A stretch of 64,000 nt of DNA. Source: Massilia sp. PDC64 (lineage in GTDB: Bacteria; Pseudomonadota; Gammaproteobacteria; Burkholderiales; Burkholderiaceae_D). The position numbers and the translations under genes were made by a program. The stretch is from contig NZ_FMZS01000002.1 in assembly GCF_900101265.1 (NCBI RefSeq), positions 372,001 through 436,000 of the forward strand, in the 5' to 3' direction. Each line of letters begins with the position of its first letter. Within the stretch, counting starts at the first letter, position 1. Shown here in pieces: positions 38,380 through 47,145 of this stretch. The notes under the pieces were generated by a model. It had not been told where the DNA came from. It saw nothing but the letters and a program-made list of their open reading frames with translations, and did not search any database.

Positions 38380-39408
38380 TCACGCCGGCTCCTCCGGCAA
38401 GCCGTACAGCGCCAGCGCGCGCAGGCAGGCCGCCTGGTGCGCCGTGCCGAGGCCCGCGTCGTAGCGGATGCGGCCGAGGATGAAGCCGTAGGGCAGGGCG
38501 CGCTGCTCCGCTTCCAGGACCCAGCGGGCCATGCGTGCAAGGCGCTGCTCGACGTCGAGCCGGGGCGGCAGGGCGTCGAAGTCGAGCACGAGTTCGTCGA
38601 CCGTGCCGCCTTCGAAATGCTTGGTGACGAGCTGGCCGCCCAGTTCCGGATCGAGGCGGGCGATCTGGCGCCACGCGAGGTGGCGCAGCGGGTCGCCCGG
38701 CTGGTAGCTGCGCACGCCCCCGAAGTCGTCGCTGCCCGCGCTGCCCACGCCGTCCGGGCTGGGACGCCCCAGCATCGGCAGCGGCGGCGCATCCTGCTCG
38801 GGAAACGGGTAGACGAGCGCGCGGCTGTCCGGCTGCCACCAGCTCCATGCGCGGAACAGGCCGAGCGGGAAATGCGTGGACAGGCGCACGCGCGGCGGGC
38901 GCATCCACCCGCGCGTGGTCGTTGCCGTGCGCAGCACGAGTGTCGTGCTGCCGCCGGCGGGCACGTCGATGGCCTGCCGCGGCTCGGGCACGTGCTCGAA
39001 ATCGATCCAGACGGCGTAGCGCGCGAGGCGCGTGGGATTCTCGACGCGCAGCTCGAACGGCGCGTCCTCGCCCGCGTACACGTCGGGCGCGCGGCCGGGG
39101 CTCAACACGAGGCCGGCCAGGTTGCGTGTCGTCTGCACCATGTCGACGATGGCGCAGGCCCCGGCGACGAACGTGAGGCCGAAGCCGAGGCCCAGGTTGT
39201 AGTTGATCGAGCCGATCAGGAGGATGAGCAGCAGTGCGCAAAAGCCGAGGCCCGCGCGCGTGGGCAGGATGTAGACGCGCCGCTGGCTCAGGAGCACGCT
39301 GCCCTTGTCGCGGGCCGTCGCCTTCGTGCGCCATTGCGCGCGCCGGCGGGCGAGCCAACGATGCGGCCACCCGCGCGGTTGCGTCATCGTGCCGGCCGCG
39401 TCCGCCAT
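38380..39408 (-). CDS. DUF58 domain-containing membrane protein
   Basis: This 342-aa protein has two closely spaced N-terminal membrane helices (RAGLGFCALLLILLIGSINYN, LGLGFGLTFVAGACAIVDM), then a domain ending with the DUF58 signature GVRSYQPGDPLRHLAWRQIARL, similar to a VWA fold. The gene lies one base after the moxR stop and overlaps tgpA. The MoxR-DUF58-transglutaminase trio recurs across bacteria and is thought to work as a chaperone-like complex in the envelope, though the client is unknown. Confidence 0.9.
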   Translation of the reverse strand: MADAAGTMTQPRGWPHRWLARRRAQWRTKATARDKGSVLLSQRRVYILPTRAGLGFCALLLILLIGSINYNLGLGFGLTFVAGACAIVDMVQTTRNLAGLVLSPGRAPDVYAGEDAPFELRVENPTRLARYAVWIDFEHVPEPRQAIDVPAGGSTTLVLRTATTTRGWMRPPRVRLSTHFPLGLFRAWSWWQPDSRALVYPFPEQDAPPLPMLGRPSPDGVGSAGSDDFGGVRSYQPGDPLRHLAWRQIARLDPELGGQLVTKHFEGGTVDELVLDFDALPPRLDVEQRLARMARWVLEAEQRALPYGFILGRIRYDAGLGTAHQAACLRALALYGLPEEPA

Positions 39409-39409
39409 G

Positions 39410-40330
39410 TCAGAGGGGGACCGATTTCTGCAACTGCAGCACGAGGTCGCGGCTCGCCATTGCCACGCCCTGCGCGGATCGCAGCGGCCGCAGGCGGTGC
39501 GCGCACACGGGCACGAGCAGGGCCTGGATATCTTCCGGAATCACGTGGTCGCGGCCTTCCAGCGCGGCCCACGCGCGTGCGGCCTGCAGCAGCGCCAGCG
39601 TGGCGCGCGGCGACAACCCTTCCGCGAACAGCTTGCCCGAGCGCGACGCCTGCGCGAGCGCCTGCAGGTAATCGATGAGTTTCTCGGATGCGTGGATCGC
39701 GCGCAGCGAGCGCTGGGCGTCCAGCAATTCTTCCGGCCGCATCACGGGCGCGATGGTCTTGAGCATCGCGCGCCGGTCCTCGCCCATCAGCAGGGCGCGC
39801 TCGGCGGCGGCGTCCGGATAGCCGAGCGACAGGCACATTAGGAAGCGGTCGAGCTGGGACTCCGGCAGGGGGAACGTGCCGACCTGGTGCGCGGGGTTCT
39901 GCGTCGCGATGACGAAGAAGGGCTCCGGCAGCGGCCGGGTGACGCCGTCGGCCGTGACCTGGCGCTCTTCCATCGCTTCCAGCAGGCCCGATTGCGTCTT
40001 GGGCGTGGCGCGGTTGATCTCGTCCGCGAGCAGCACCTGCGTGAAGATCGGTCCGGGGTGGAAGACGAAGCCGTTCTTTTCGCGCTCGTAGACGGAGATG
40101 CCGGCGACGTCGGCGGGCAGCAGGTCGCTCGTGAACTGGACGCGGTTGAACTTCAGGCCCAGCGCCAGCGCGAGCGCATGGGCCAGGGTCGTCTTGCCGA
40201 CGCCGGGCACGTCGTCGATGAGCAGGTGGCCGCCGGCCAGCAGGCAGGTCAGCGCGAGGCGGACCTGCTGGTCCTTGCCGACCACGATCTGGCTGACCTG
40301 GCGGGCGGCGGCGTGCAATTTGTTGAACAT
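39410..40330 (-). CDS. MoxR-family AAA+ ATPase
   Basis: This 306-aa protein is read from MFNKLHAAARQVSQI; the earlier Met at 40375 gives only a 15-residue extension. Walker A is IDDVPGVGKTTLA, Walker B is VLLADEINRA, and sensor 1 lies in FFVIATQNP. The C-terminal lid (LSPRATLALLQAARAWA) is normal. MoxR ATPases act as chaperones for VWA-containing or DUF58 proteins. It is the first gene of the moxR-DUF58-tgpA-mltB operon, divergent from the histone-deacetylase-like gene. Confidence 0.95.
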   Translation of the reverse strand: MFNKLHAAARQVSQIVVGKDQQVRLALTCLLAGGHLLIDDVPGVGKTTLAHALALALGLKFNRVQFTSDLLPADVAGISVYEREKNGFVFHPGPIFTQVLLADEINRATPKTQSGLLEAMEERQVTADGVTRPLPEPFFVIATQNPAHQVGTFPLPESQLDRFLMCLSLGYPDAAAERALLMGEDRRAMLKTIAPVMRPEELLDAQRSLRAIHASEKLIDYLQALAQASRSGKLFAEGLSPRATLALLQAARAWAALEGRDHVIPEDIQALLVPVCAHRLRPLRSAQGVAMASRDLVLQLQKSVPL

Positions 40331-40483
40331 GGATGGGTTCCGGTCGTCGTTCGGGGCGGCAGGGTGCGCAGGCATGGTAGATTAACGCTGTTAGCAATCT
40401 TGATATGCGTGCGGTTGCCTTTCCCGTCGATTCTATGCGAGAACGGAGGGACTTGCGGTATCGATGAGCACCAACCAGGAATC

Positions 40484-41416
40484 ATGAGTACAGCCATTTA
40501 CAGCCACCCGGACTGCGCCCTGCATGAGATGGGCAGCTGGCATCCCGAAACCCCCGAGCGCCTGCGCGCGATCGAGGACCAGCTGATCCTCGCGCGGCTG
40601 GAGGGCCTCGTCGAGCAGGTGAGCGCACCGCTGGCCGACGAGGCCGACATCCTGCGCAACCACACGCAGGGCGCACTCGACCTCGTGCGCGAGAACCTGC
40701 CGCAGGCACCCGGCGAACACTATCCGCTCGACGGCGATACGCTGCTGTGCAAGGACAGCTACCGCGCCGCCCTGCGCGCGGCCGGCGCCGCCGTCGCCGC
40801 GACGGACGCCGTCATCGCCGGCACCGTCGACAACGCGTTCTGTGCCGTCCGTCCGCCGGGCCACCATGCGCGCCCAAACGAGCCCATGGGCTTCTGCCTC
40901 TTCAACAACGTGGCCATCGCCGCACGCCGGGCGCTCGACGTGCACGGCCTGGAAAGAGTCGCCATCGTCGACTTCGACGTCCACCACGGCAACGGCACGG
41001 CGGAGTCGTTCAAGGGCGATCCGCGCGTGCTGATGGCCAGCTTCTTCCAGCATCCGTTCTATCCGTACTCGGAACCGGAACCCATCACGGCGACGAGCGT
41101 CAACGTGCCGGTGCCGGCCTACAGCGGCGGCGACGTCGTCCGCAAGCTCGTCGCCGAACAATGGCTGCCCGCGCTGCACGCGTTCCGTCCGCAGATGATC
41201 TTCATCTCGGCCGGCTTCGACGCCCACAAGGAAGACGACATGGGCGGCATGGCCCTCGTCGAGGCGGATTACGCATGGATCACGCACCAGGTCGCCGACA
41301 TCGCGCGGCGGTACGCGGGCGGACGCATCGTCAGCTGCCTGGAGGGCGGCTACGCGCTGTCGGCGCTCGGACGCAGTGTCGTGGCCCACGTCAAAGCCCT
41401 CGCGGAACTCGACTGA
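40484..41416 (+). CDS. Histone-deacetylase-family amidohydrolase
   Basis: This 310-aa protein is read from MSTAIYSHPDCALHEMG, preceded by CCAGGA. It has class II/acetylpolyamine-amidohydrolase-like features: VRPPGHHARPNEPMGFCLFN (the catalytic His pair), VDFDVHHGNGT and SAGFDAHKEDDMGG (zinc ligands Asp/His/Asp), and a C-terminal LEGGYALSALG. The substrate may be an acetylated polyamine, acetoin-related product or a protein; sequence alone does not decide. It is divergent from moxR and 45 bp upstream of the hydrolase-like gene pair. Confidence 0.93.
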   Translation: MSTAIYSHPDCALHEMGSWHPETPERLRAIEDQLILARLEGLVEQVSAPLADEADILRNHTQGALDLVRENLPQAPGEHYPLDGDTLLCKDSYRAALRAAGAAVAATDAVIAGTVDNAFCAVRPPGHHARPNEPMGFCLFNNVAIAARRALDVHGLERVAIVDFDVHHGNGTAESFKGDPRVLMASFFQHPFYPYSEPEPITATSVNVPVPAYSGGDVVRKLVAEQWLPALHAFRPQMIFISAGFDAHKEDDMGGMALVEADYAWITHQVADIARRYAGGRIVSCLEGGYALSALGRSVVAHVKALAELD

Positions 41417-41461
41417 AGCGCCGGACTCTAACCTTCACGATATGGATGAGTGGAGGTCTCG

Positions 41462-42337
41462 ATGAAACCGCTGCGGTTCGTGCTGGTGCTGTGCCTGCTC
41501 CTGGTCTCCGGACTGGCGTCCGCGACCAATTACACCTTGTGGATCCACGGCCGCACGGGCGGGGCCACGATCGGCAACTACGCCGATTTCTCCTACTGGG
41601 GCCCGGCGACGATGGATGCCGGCGTCAACAAGAAGGCCGTCAACTGGGACGGCCGCAGCAGCATCGCGTCGCAGAGCGGCACCATCCGCAACGCCCTCGA
41701 CTGCTTCTGCACGGGGGATAACTGGTGCTACATCGCCACGCACAGCGCCGGCGACCTGCTCATCGGCTATACGCTCGCCAACTACGGCGGCTCCACGCGG
41801 GTCAAGAAGAACGCCCGGCCGAACGCGGCGGGCGTGTGCGGCAACGGCGACGGGTCGTCGCAAACGGGCTGGAACATCAAGTGGATCGCATCCGCCGCGG
41901 GCTCGGGCGGCGGCTCCGAGCTGGCGGACATCGGCGCCTGGGTGACGTCGGAGCCGCTCGTGCAGGACCTGCGCGTGAGGACGGCGCGCGCCATGTACAA
42001 CCACAACGACACCCGCGGCATCTGGTTCTGGATGTATGCGGGCGCCGACGGCGGCCTGACCTCCGCGTTCCTGCCGGGCCAGGACGACGGCGTCCAGGCC
42101 TACCACAGCGCAGGTGCCATCGCAGGCTCGTCGGGTGGAACCTATTGCAACCCGCGCGACTGGTTCTGCCATACGCTGACCCTGGGATCCGGTCCGGCCG
42201 AGGGCGGGCATGCCAAGTGGGCCAATCACTGGGTCGCGTTCCGGGACGACGGCGAGAACTACAACCATCACACGGACGGGCACTGGGGCGGCATCGTCGC
42301 CGTGATGCGGGCGGCGGTCGCAGCGAGTGCGCGCTGA
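41462..42337 (+). CDS. Secreted α/β-hydrolase-like protein, copy 1
   Basis: This 291-aa protein is read from MKPLRFVLVLCLLLVSG, preceded by GGAGG. A signal peptide ends near LASA-TNYTLWIHG. The mature protein has HG in LWIHGRTGG (oxyanion-like), a nucleophile-elbow-like ATHSAGDLLIGY, and a C-terminal HTDGHWGGIVAV that could supply the histidine; six or more cysteines (CFCTGDNWC, GVCGN, TYCNP, WFCHT) imply disulfides. I infer a secreted serine hydrolase, but do not recognise a named family. It is closely similar to the next gene across its full length, so the pair arose by tandem duplication. Confidence 0.75.
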   Translation: MKPLRFVLVLCLLLVSGLASATNYTLWIHGRTGGATIGNYADFSYWGPATMDAGVNKKAVNWDGRSSIASQSGTIRNALDCFCTGDNWCYIATHSAGDLLIGYTLANYGGSTRVKKNARPNAAGVCGNGDGSSQTGWNIKWIASAAGSGGGSELADIGAWVTSEPLVQDLRVRTARAMYNHNDTRGIWFWMYAGADGGLTSAFLPGQDDGVQAYHSAGAIAGSSGGTYCNPRDWFCHTLTLGSGPAEGGHAKWANHWVAFRDDGENYNHHTDGHWGGIVAVMRAAVAASAR

Positions 42338-42482
42338 CCATGGCCGTGCGAGCCACTTGTCTGGCTCGCACGGCAATTGACATACATACCAACCCTCTCT
42401 AGAGTCGATTCGGCCGTAAGCTAAGCGGCGCCGGACCAGCGTACGGCGACACATCCAACGACGACAACATGGAGGAGTGGAG

Positions 42483-43358
42483 ATGAAACTGATGCGCTGG
42501 CTGACGGCGCTGTGCCTGCTCGGGATGACGGGACTGGCATCGGCGACGAATTACACGCTGTGGATCAACGGCCGCACGGGCGGTGGCACGATCGGGGACT
42601 ACAACAGCTTCACGTACTGGGGCCCGTCGTCGACGGCGGCGGGCGTCAACAAGAAGGCCGTCAACTGGGACGGCTACAACAGCATCGCTTCCCAGAGCTA
42701 CCACATCCGCGACGCCCTCGACTGCTTCTGCACGGGAAATAACTGGTGCTACATCGCGACCCACAGCGCGGGCGACCTCATGATCGGCTACACGCTCGCG
42801 AACTACGGCGGCTCCGCGCGCATGAAGAAAAACGCGGCGCCGAACTCGTCGGGCGTGTGCGGCAACAGCGACGGCACGTCGCAGACCGGCTGGAACATCA
42901 AATGGGTGCGCGCCGCATCCGGCGCGGGCGGCGGTTCCGAGCTCGCCGACTACGGCTCGTGGGCCGTCTCCGACCCGATCACGCAAGACCTCAAGACGAC
43001 GACGGCGCGCGCCATGTACAACCACAACACGACGCGCGGCATCTGGTTCTACATGTACGCGGGCGCCAAGGGCACGGCGTATTCCGGCATCCTGCCGGGC
43101 CAGGACGACGAGGCCGTCGCCTACCACAGCTCGGGCGGCGTGGCCGGCACATCCGGCGGCTCGTACTGCAACCCCAGCGACTGGCTGTGCAACGACCTGA
43201 CGCTCGGCACGGCCGCGAACGAGGGCGGCAGTACGAAGTGGAGCTACCACTCCGTCTCGTTCCGCGACGACAGCGAAGCCTACAACCATTACACGAGCGG
43301 TAACTGGGCTGGCATCGTGTCGGTCGTACGCAATGCGATGGTGAACAGTGCCCTCTAG
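42483..43358 (+). CDS. Secreted α/β-hydrolase-like protein, copy 2
   Basis: This 291-aa protein is read from MKLMRWLTALCLLGMTG, with GGAGGAGTGGAG upstream. It repeats the whole of copy 1 with the same signal peptide type, LWINGRTGGGTIGDYN (Asn replaces the His of copy 1's oxyanion-like motif), ATHSAGDLMIGYTLANYGG and the same cysteine layout. The final part has HYTSGNWAGIVSV where copy 1 has HHTDGHWGGIVAV, so copy 2 lacks the His in the equivalent of DGHW. This may indicate altered activity or a decoy. Its 3' end overlaps the next gene by 11 bases. Confidence 0.75.
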   Translation: MKLMRWLTALCLLGMTGLASATNYTLWINGRTGGGTIGDYNSFTYWGPSSTAAGVNKKAVNWDGYNSIASQSYHIRDALDCFCTGNNWCYIATHSAGDLMIGYTLANYGGSARMKKNAAPNSSGVCGNSDGTSQTGWNIKWVRAASGAGGGSELADYGSWAVSDPITQDLKTTTARAMYNHNTTRGIWFYMYAGAKGTAYSGILPGQDDEAVAYHSSGGVAGTSGGSYCNPSDWLCNDLTLGTAANEGGSTKWSYHSVSFRDDSEAYNHYTSGNWAGIVSVVRNAMVNSAL

Positions 43359-44625
43359 CCGTAACGAAAAGCCGCAACGGCGCCCGTCCTCGGCGCCGCG
43401 GCCGCGTCTGCGCCGGTTGGCGCTGGCGACGGCCGCCGTCGCCGTCATCGGGCTGCTCGTGTGGAGCGCCATGGACCACGGCGCACCCGCGCCCGCGGCC
43501 ACGGTCGCCCAGGCCCCGGCGCCGCGCGGGCCGCACTTCTTCGGCCAGGTCCAGGCCAGCGACCTGCCTCTGCCGGACGACCGGAATAATCGGCGCCGGC
43601 AACTGGTCGAGAACGTCCAGCTGGCCGACCACACGTATTGCAGTTACCGCACGTCCAGCCAGTATCCGGTCGGGTCGCGTCCGATGTCGGAGAATCCCGA
43701 CCAGGTCCGCCCCAACGACCCGGTCGCGTCAACGAACCCGATGCGCCTGGACGGCGGCGGCGCCAACACCGGCGTGCAATTGCAGACGTCGCAGTCGCGC
43801 GTCTACATGGCGTCCGGCGAATCGGTGGCGTTTTCGCTGCGCGCCGTCGACGCGGACGGCAAGACCTTGCCCCTCGTGATCACGCGCGCCCTCGCGCAAG
43901 GCATCACGTATGCCGGCACGCGCCAGACGCCGCAGGTCAGCATCCCGTTCGTCGACGACGGCACGGGCGCGGACCCGGTGCCGAACGACGGCGCCTTCGC
44001 AGGCGTACTGGCGCCCGCGCAGACGGGGCTCGCATCGTTCAACGGCACCATCCGCACGGAGGTGCGCTACAACGTGGGCGGCAAGACGGGCGTCGTGCAG
44101 TTCGACGTCATCTACACGCCCGAACTGCCGGCCGTGTGGACGGGCGCCCCGCGCGAAGCCGTCGAGGAGGGCTCGCTCGTATTCCACCTGCCGCTCGACG
44201 TGCGCATGCCCGGCCGCTACATCGTGAACGGCCGCGTCGACGACGCCCGCGGCCAGCCCGTCGCGCTGCTGACCTTCAACGAGATGCTGGGCCCCGGCCC
44301 GAACGACATCAAGCTGACGATGTTCGGCAAGCTGCTGCGCGACCAGGCACCTGCCGCGCCCCTCACGTTGCGCGACGTCGACGGCTACCTGCTCAAGGAA
44401 AACACGGACCCCGACCGCGCGCTGCTGCCGCGCCTGCAGGGCAAGGTCCTGACGGCGGCCTCGCACTCGCCGAAAAGCTTTTCGGACGCCGAATGGCAGA
44501 GCGAGGAACGGTCGCGCTATCTCACCGAATTCGGCAAGGACCTGCGCGAGGCGCGGGCCCGGCTCACCGCGTTCGACCCGGCCGCGCCGCTGCCGCCCAG
44601 CGAGTGCATGCCCGCAACACGGTAG
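43348..44625 (+). CDS. Membrane-anchored periplasmic protein partnered with the hydrolase pair
   Basis: This 425-aa protein starts at GTG 43348 and overlaps copy 2 by 11 bases. A single transmembrane helix (LALATAAVAVIGLLVWSAM, about residues 25-43) anchors a large periplasmic part. This contains β-rich segments, VDDGTGADPVPNDGAFAGVL and RYIVNGRVDDARGQPVALL, similar to the 'choice-of-anchor X' class, and a helical C-terminus (WQSEERSRYLTEFGKDLREARARL). The layout (hydrolase genes followed by a membrane-anchored partner) resembles secreted lipases with a dedicated foldase, though there is no clear Lif-family motif. I infer maturation or tethering of the two secreted proteins. Confidence 0.7.
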   Translation: MPSSRNEKPQRRPSSAPRPRLRRLALATAAVAVIGLLVWSAMDHGAPAPAATVAQAPAPRGPHFFGQVQASDLPLPDDRNNRRRQLVENVQLADHTYCSYRTSSQYPVGSRPMSENPDQVRPNDPVASTNPMRLDGGGANTGVQLQTSQSRVYMASGESVAFSLRAVDADGKTLPLVITRALAQGITYAGTRQTPQVSIPFVDDGTGADPVPNDGAFAGVLAPAQTGLASFNGTIRTEVRYNVGGKTGVVQFDVIYTPELPAVWTGAPREAVEEGSLVFHLPLDVRMPGRYIVNGRVDDARGQPVALLTFNEMLGPGPNDIKLTMFGKLLRDQAPAAPLTLRDVDGYLLKENTDPDRALLPRLQGKVLTAASHSPKSFSDAEWQSEERSRYLTEFGKDLREARARLTAFDPAAPLPPSECMPATR

Positions 44626-44685
44626 GGAGATTTGCGTGGACTAGAGTAAAATAACCGGTTGCACGCAAATTTTTGAAGGTAGAGC

Positions 44686-45633
44686 ATGTCGATTCAATGG
44701 TTCCCGGGCCACATGGCCGCCGCCCGCAAGCAGGCCGCGGAGCAGATGGAAAACACCGATGTGGTCATCGAGGTCCTGGACGCCCGCCTGCCGCAGGCGA
44801 GCAGCAACCCGATGGTCGAAGAGTTGCGCAAGTTCCGCCAGCGCCCCTGCCTGAAGGTGCTGAACAAGACGGACCTCGCCGACCCCGCCGCCACCGCGGC
44901 CTGGGCCGCGTGGTACGACGCCCAGGAAGGCGTGACCGCGTATCCGATGACGACCAAGAAGCCGTCGGACGTGGCGAAGATCCCCGACCTGTGCAAGGCG
45001 CTGGCCCCGCACCGCGGCGTGCCGACGAAGCCGCTGCGCATCATGATCATGGGCATCCCGAACGTGGGCAAGTCCACGCTGATGAACGCGCTGCTGAAGA
45101 AGCGCGTGGCGAAAGTCGGCGACGAACCGGCCGTCACGAAGTCCCAGCAAAAGCTTTATCTCGACAAGTTCACGGTGCTCGTCGACACGCCGGGCATGCT
45201 GTGGCCGAAGATCGAAATGGAAAGCGACGGCCTGATGCTGGCGGCCAGCCACGCGATCGGCACGAACGCCGTGATCGAGGAAGAAGTGGCGGAATTCCTG
45301 GGCGGCCTGCTGCTGCAGCGCTACCCGCAGCTGCTCACGGCGCGCTACGGCATCAAGACGGAAGGGCTGGACGGCTTCGGCGTGATCGAGGGCGTCGCCC
45401 AGCGCCGCGCGTTCCGCGTCCGCGGCGGCGACTACGACTACGAAAAGGCGGCGCACGTGCTGCTGCAGGACTACCGCCAGGGCGCGCTGGGCCGCATCAG
45501 CCTGGAAACCCCGCAGACGCGCGCCGAAGCACTGGAACGTCACCGCATCGAGATGGAAGAAAAGGCGCGCATCGCGGCCGAGAAGGCGGCGCGCAAGGCG
45601 GAAGAGGCGGCGCGGGGGAAGCGCGGGACTTGA
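44686..45633 (+). CDS. ylqF: Ribosome biogenesis GTPase YlqF/RbgA
   Basis: This 315-aa circularly permuted GTPase shows the order G4 (LNKTDLAD), then G1 (GIPNVGKSTLMNALL), then G3 (DTPGMLWPK), preceded by the MSIQWFPGHMAAARKQ N-terminus conserved in the family. It acts in 50S subunit assembly. A hairpin without clear T run (45640-45676) follows. A weak AT-rich stretch at 44640-44655 (TAGAGTAAAATAAC) may hold the promoter. Confidence 0.95.
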   Translation: MSIQWFPGHMAAARKQAAEQMENTDVVIEVLDARLPQASSNPMVEELRKFRQRPCLKVLNKTDLADPAATAAWAAWYDAQEGVTAYPMTTKKPSDVAKIPDLCKALAPHRGVPTKPLRIMIMGIPNVGKSTLMNALLKKRVAKVGDEPAVTKSQQKLYLDKFTVLVDTPGMLWPKIEMESDGLMLAASHAIGTNAVIEEEVAEFLGGLLLQRYPQLLTARYGIKTEGLDGFGVIEGVAQRRAFRVRGGDYDYEKAAHVLLQDYRQGALGRISLETPQTRAEALERHRIEMEEKARIAAEKAARKAEEAARGKRGT

Positions 45634-45742
45634 TCCTTCGAAGCGACGACGCCCTCCGATAGGGTCTCGTCGTTGTCACAAACCCGCTGCCCGGAGACGG
45701 CGAAGCAACTGCCGCGACTCTCTAACTCCAGAGGTAACTAAC

Positions 45743-46138
45743 GTGCACGACGTTTTCGAATTCGGATTTAGAGAAAGTTTATCGATCGACTCCCTGGTGG
45801 GATTCCTTTCGGAATACTTTGGCCTCGATAGGAAGTGCATCGTCTCGGAGGACGATTATTGGTCGGAGATCTGGGAAGGAAGGGAGCGTGTCGGTGTTTG
45901 TGTTCAAACCGCTGCTGATGGACTGAAGACGAATTTGTCGGGTGTATCGTATCGCCCACTAAACGACCTCGCGCTCGAACATCTGGGTAAAGCGGCTGCA
46001 CGCAGCTTAGGATCGGAGACCGTGATTGGCGACTTCCGCAAACATGGGCCAATGCACGGGGACGATTTCTTTCTTACTTCCCCGATGGCTCCGTTTGGGA
46101 AGCCGTGGACGATTCCCGCGGTTCAGTTAGCGACGTGA
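45743..46138 (+). CDS. Hypothetical protein, 131 aa
   Basis: Starts at GTG 45743 with CAGAGG upstream. The reading frame is less GC-rich than its neighbours and uses codons the core genes avoid, suggesting recent acquisition. The sequence is acidic at the N-terminus (HDVFEFGFRESLSIDSL) with no signal peptide or transmembrane helix and no recognised domain. A fold of the immunity-protein type is conceivable but not supported by any clear motif. It is flanked by ylqF and the extradiol dioxygenase without overlap. Confidence 0.55.
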   Translation: MHDVFEFGFRESLSIDSLVGFLSEYFGLDRKCIVSEDDYWSEIWEGRERVGVCVQTAADGLKTNLSGVSYRPLNDLALEHLGKAAARSLGSETVIGDFRKHGPMHGDDFFLTSPMAPFGKPWTIPAVQLAT

Positions 46139-46269
46139 AGGTTCTTCGTCAAATTTAGTTTAATTTGGCAACGTCCTGTGGTCCGGCTGAGGTGATTTGT
46201 TGTTCTAACGCCTGACGTAGCGATCATGCCGCGCACATTCGTTGGTGGCTGCCCGTGTCGACCATCACT

Positions 46270-47082
46270 TCATTTAGCCGGCTCTCCGAACCTGAAACTC
46301 GACACCGTCAACGCCCCAAAAAAACTCTCTTCGTGATACACGCACGCGGCAGCTTCCTGCTCGGCCGCCCCGAGCGCCACCCACAGCGGCACGAGATGAT
46401 CCTCGCGCGGATGCGCCATGCGCGCGTACGGCGCCTCGCTCCAGTGTAAGAGCGCCTGCTCGCGGTCGGCGGGCGACAGTTCCAGCAGCACGTGCTGCAG
46501 CCACGCATCGAACGCGTGCGACGCCAGTGCGCCGCCCGGGCCGAACTGGCGCAGGTTGTGGAACGACAGGCCGCTGCCGAGGATCAGGACGCCCTCGTCG
46601 CGCAGCGGCGCCAGCGCGCGGCCGGCGGCCAGGTGCACGGCCGGGTCGTAGCCGTGGCGGATCGACAGCTGCACGACGGGCACGTCGGCCTCCGGATAGA
46701 TCGGCGCGAGCATCGAGAACGTGCCGTGGTCGAAGCCGCGCTCCGCGTCCAGGCGGGCCGGCTGGCCGGCGTCGTTCAGCAGTTGCGCGACTCTTGCCGC
46801 CAGCTGCGGTTCGCCCGGTGCCGGGTAGTGGATCTGGTACGTGTGCGGCGGAAAACCGCCGTAGTCGTAGATCATGCCCGGTGCCGTGCCGGACGACACC
46901 GTGAAGTCGGCCGTCTCCCAGTGGCTCGTCACGACGAGCACGGCCTTCGGACGCACGCCGATCTGCCGCTTGATGTCCACCAGCGACGCTTCCAGTTCCG
47001 CATACGTGGGGCCGTACTGGTCCTTCATCCACGGCCACGGGCCGCCTCCGTGCGAGACGAAATAAGTGGGCAGGCGGGTCAT
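46270..47082 (-). CDS. ygiD: Class III extradiol dioxygenase (4,5-DOPA dioxygenase type)
   Basis: This 270-aa protein of the LigB/YgiD family has SHGGGPWPWMK (His in the N-terminal metal site), VVTSHWETADFTV (second His), and GSGLSFHNLRQFG further on. It matches the DODA-type zinc or iron dioxygenases that cleave catecholic rings. The physiological substrate is unknown. It is downstream of the M1 peptidase/membrane-protein operon on the same strand with a 63-bp gap. Confidence 0.9.
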   Translation of the reverse strand: MTRLPTYFVSHGGGPWPWMKDQYGPTYAELEASLVDIKRQIGVRPKAVLVVTSHWETADFTVSSGTAPGMIYDYGGFPPHTYQIHYPAPGEPQLAARVAQLLNDAGQPARLDAERGFDHGTFSMLAPIYPEADVPVVQLSIRHGYDPAVHLAAGRALAPLRDEGVLILGSGLSFHNLRQFGPGGALASHAFDAWLQHVLLELSPADREQALLHWSEAPYARMAHPREDHLVPLWVALGAAEQEAAACVYHEESFFGALTVSSFRFGEPAK

Positions 47083-47145
47083 GGCGGGCTCCTTCAGACG
47101 ACAATCGAAGCGTTCATGGTAGCCGATCCACGCCGATCGCGTGGA

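Noticed and set aside
36389..39370. A single 993-aa fused minus-strand protein
   Set aside because: The upstream part is out of frame with the DUF58 gene that occupies 38380-39408; the real gene starts near 38377.
45640..45676. Terminator after ylqF
   Set aside because: The stem (ACGACG with CGTCGT and GCCCT with AGGGT) is good but there is no T run, so it is not listed as a terminator.
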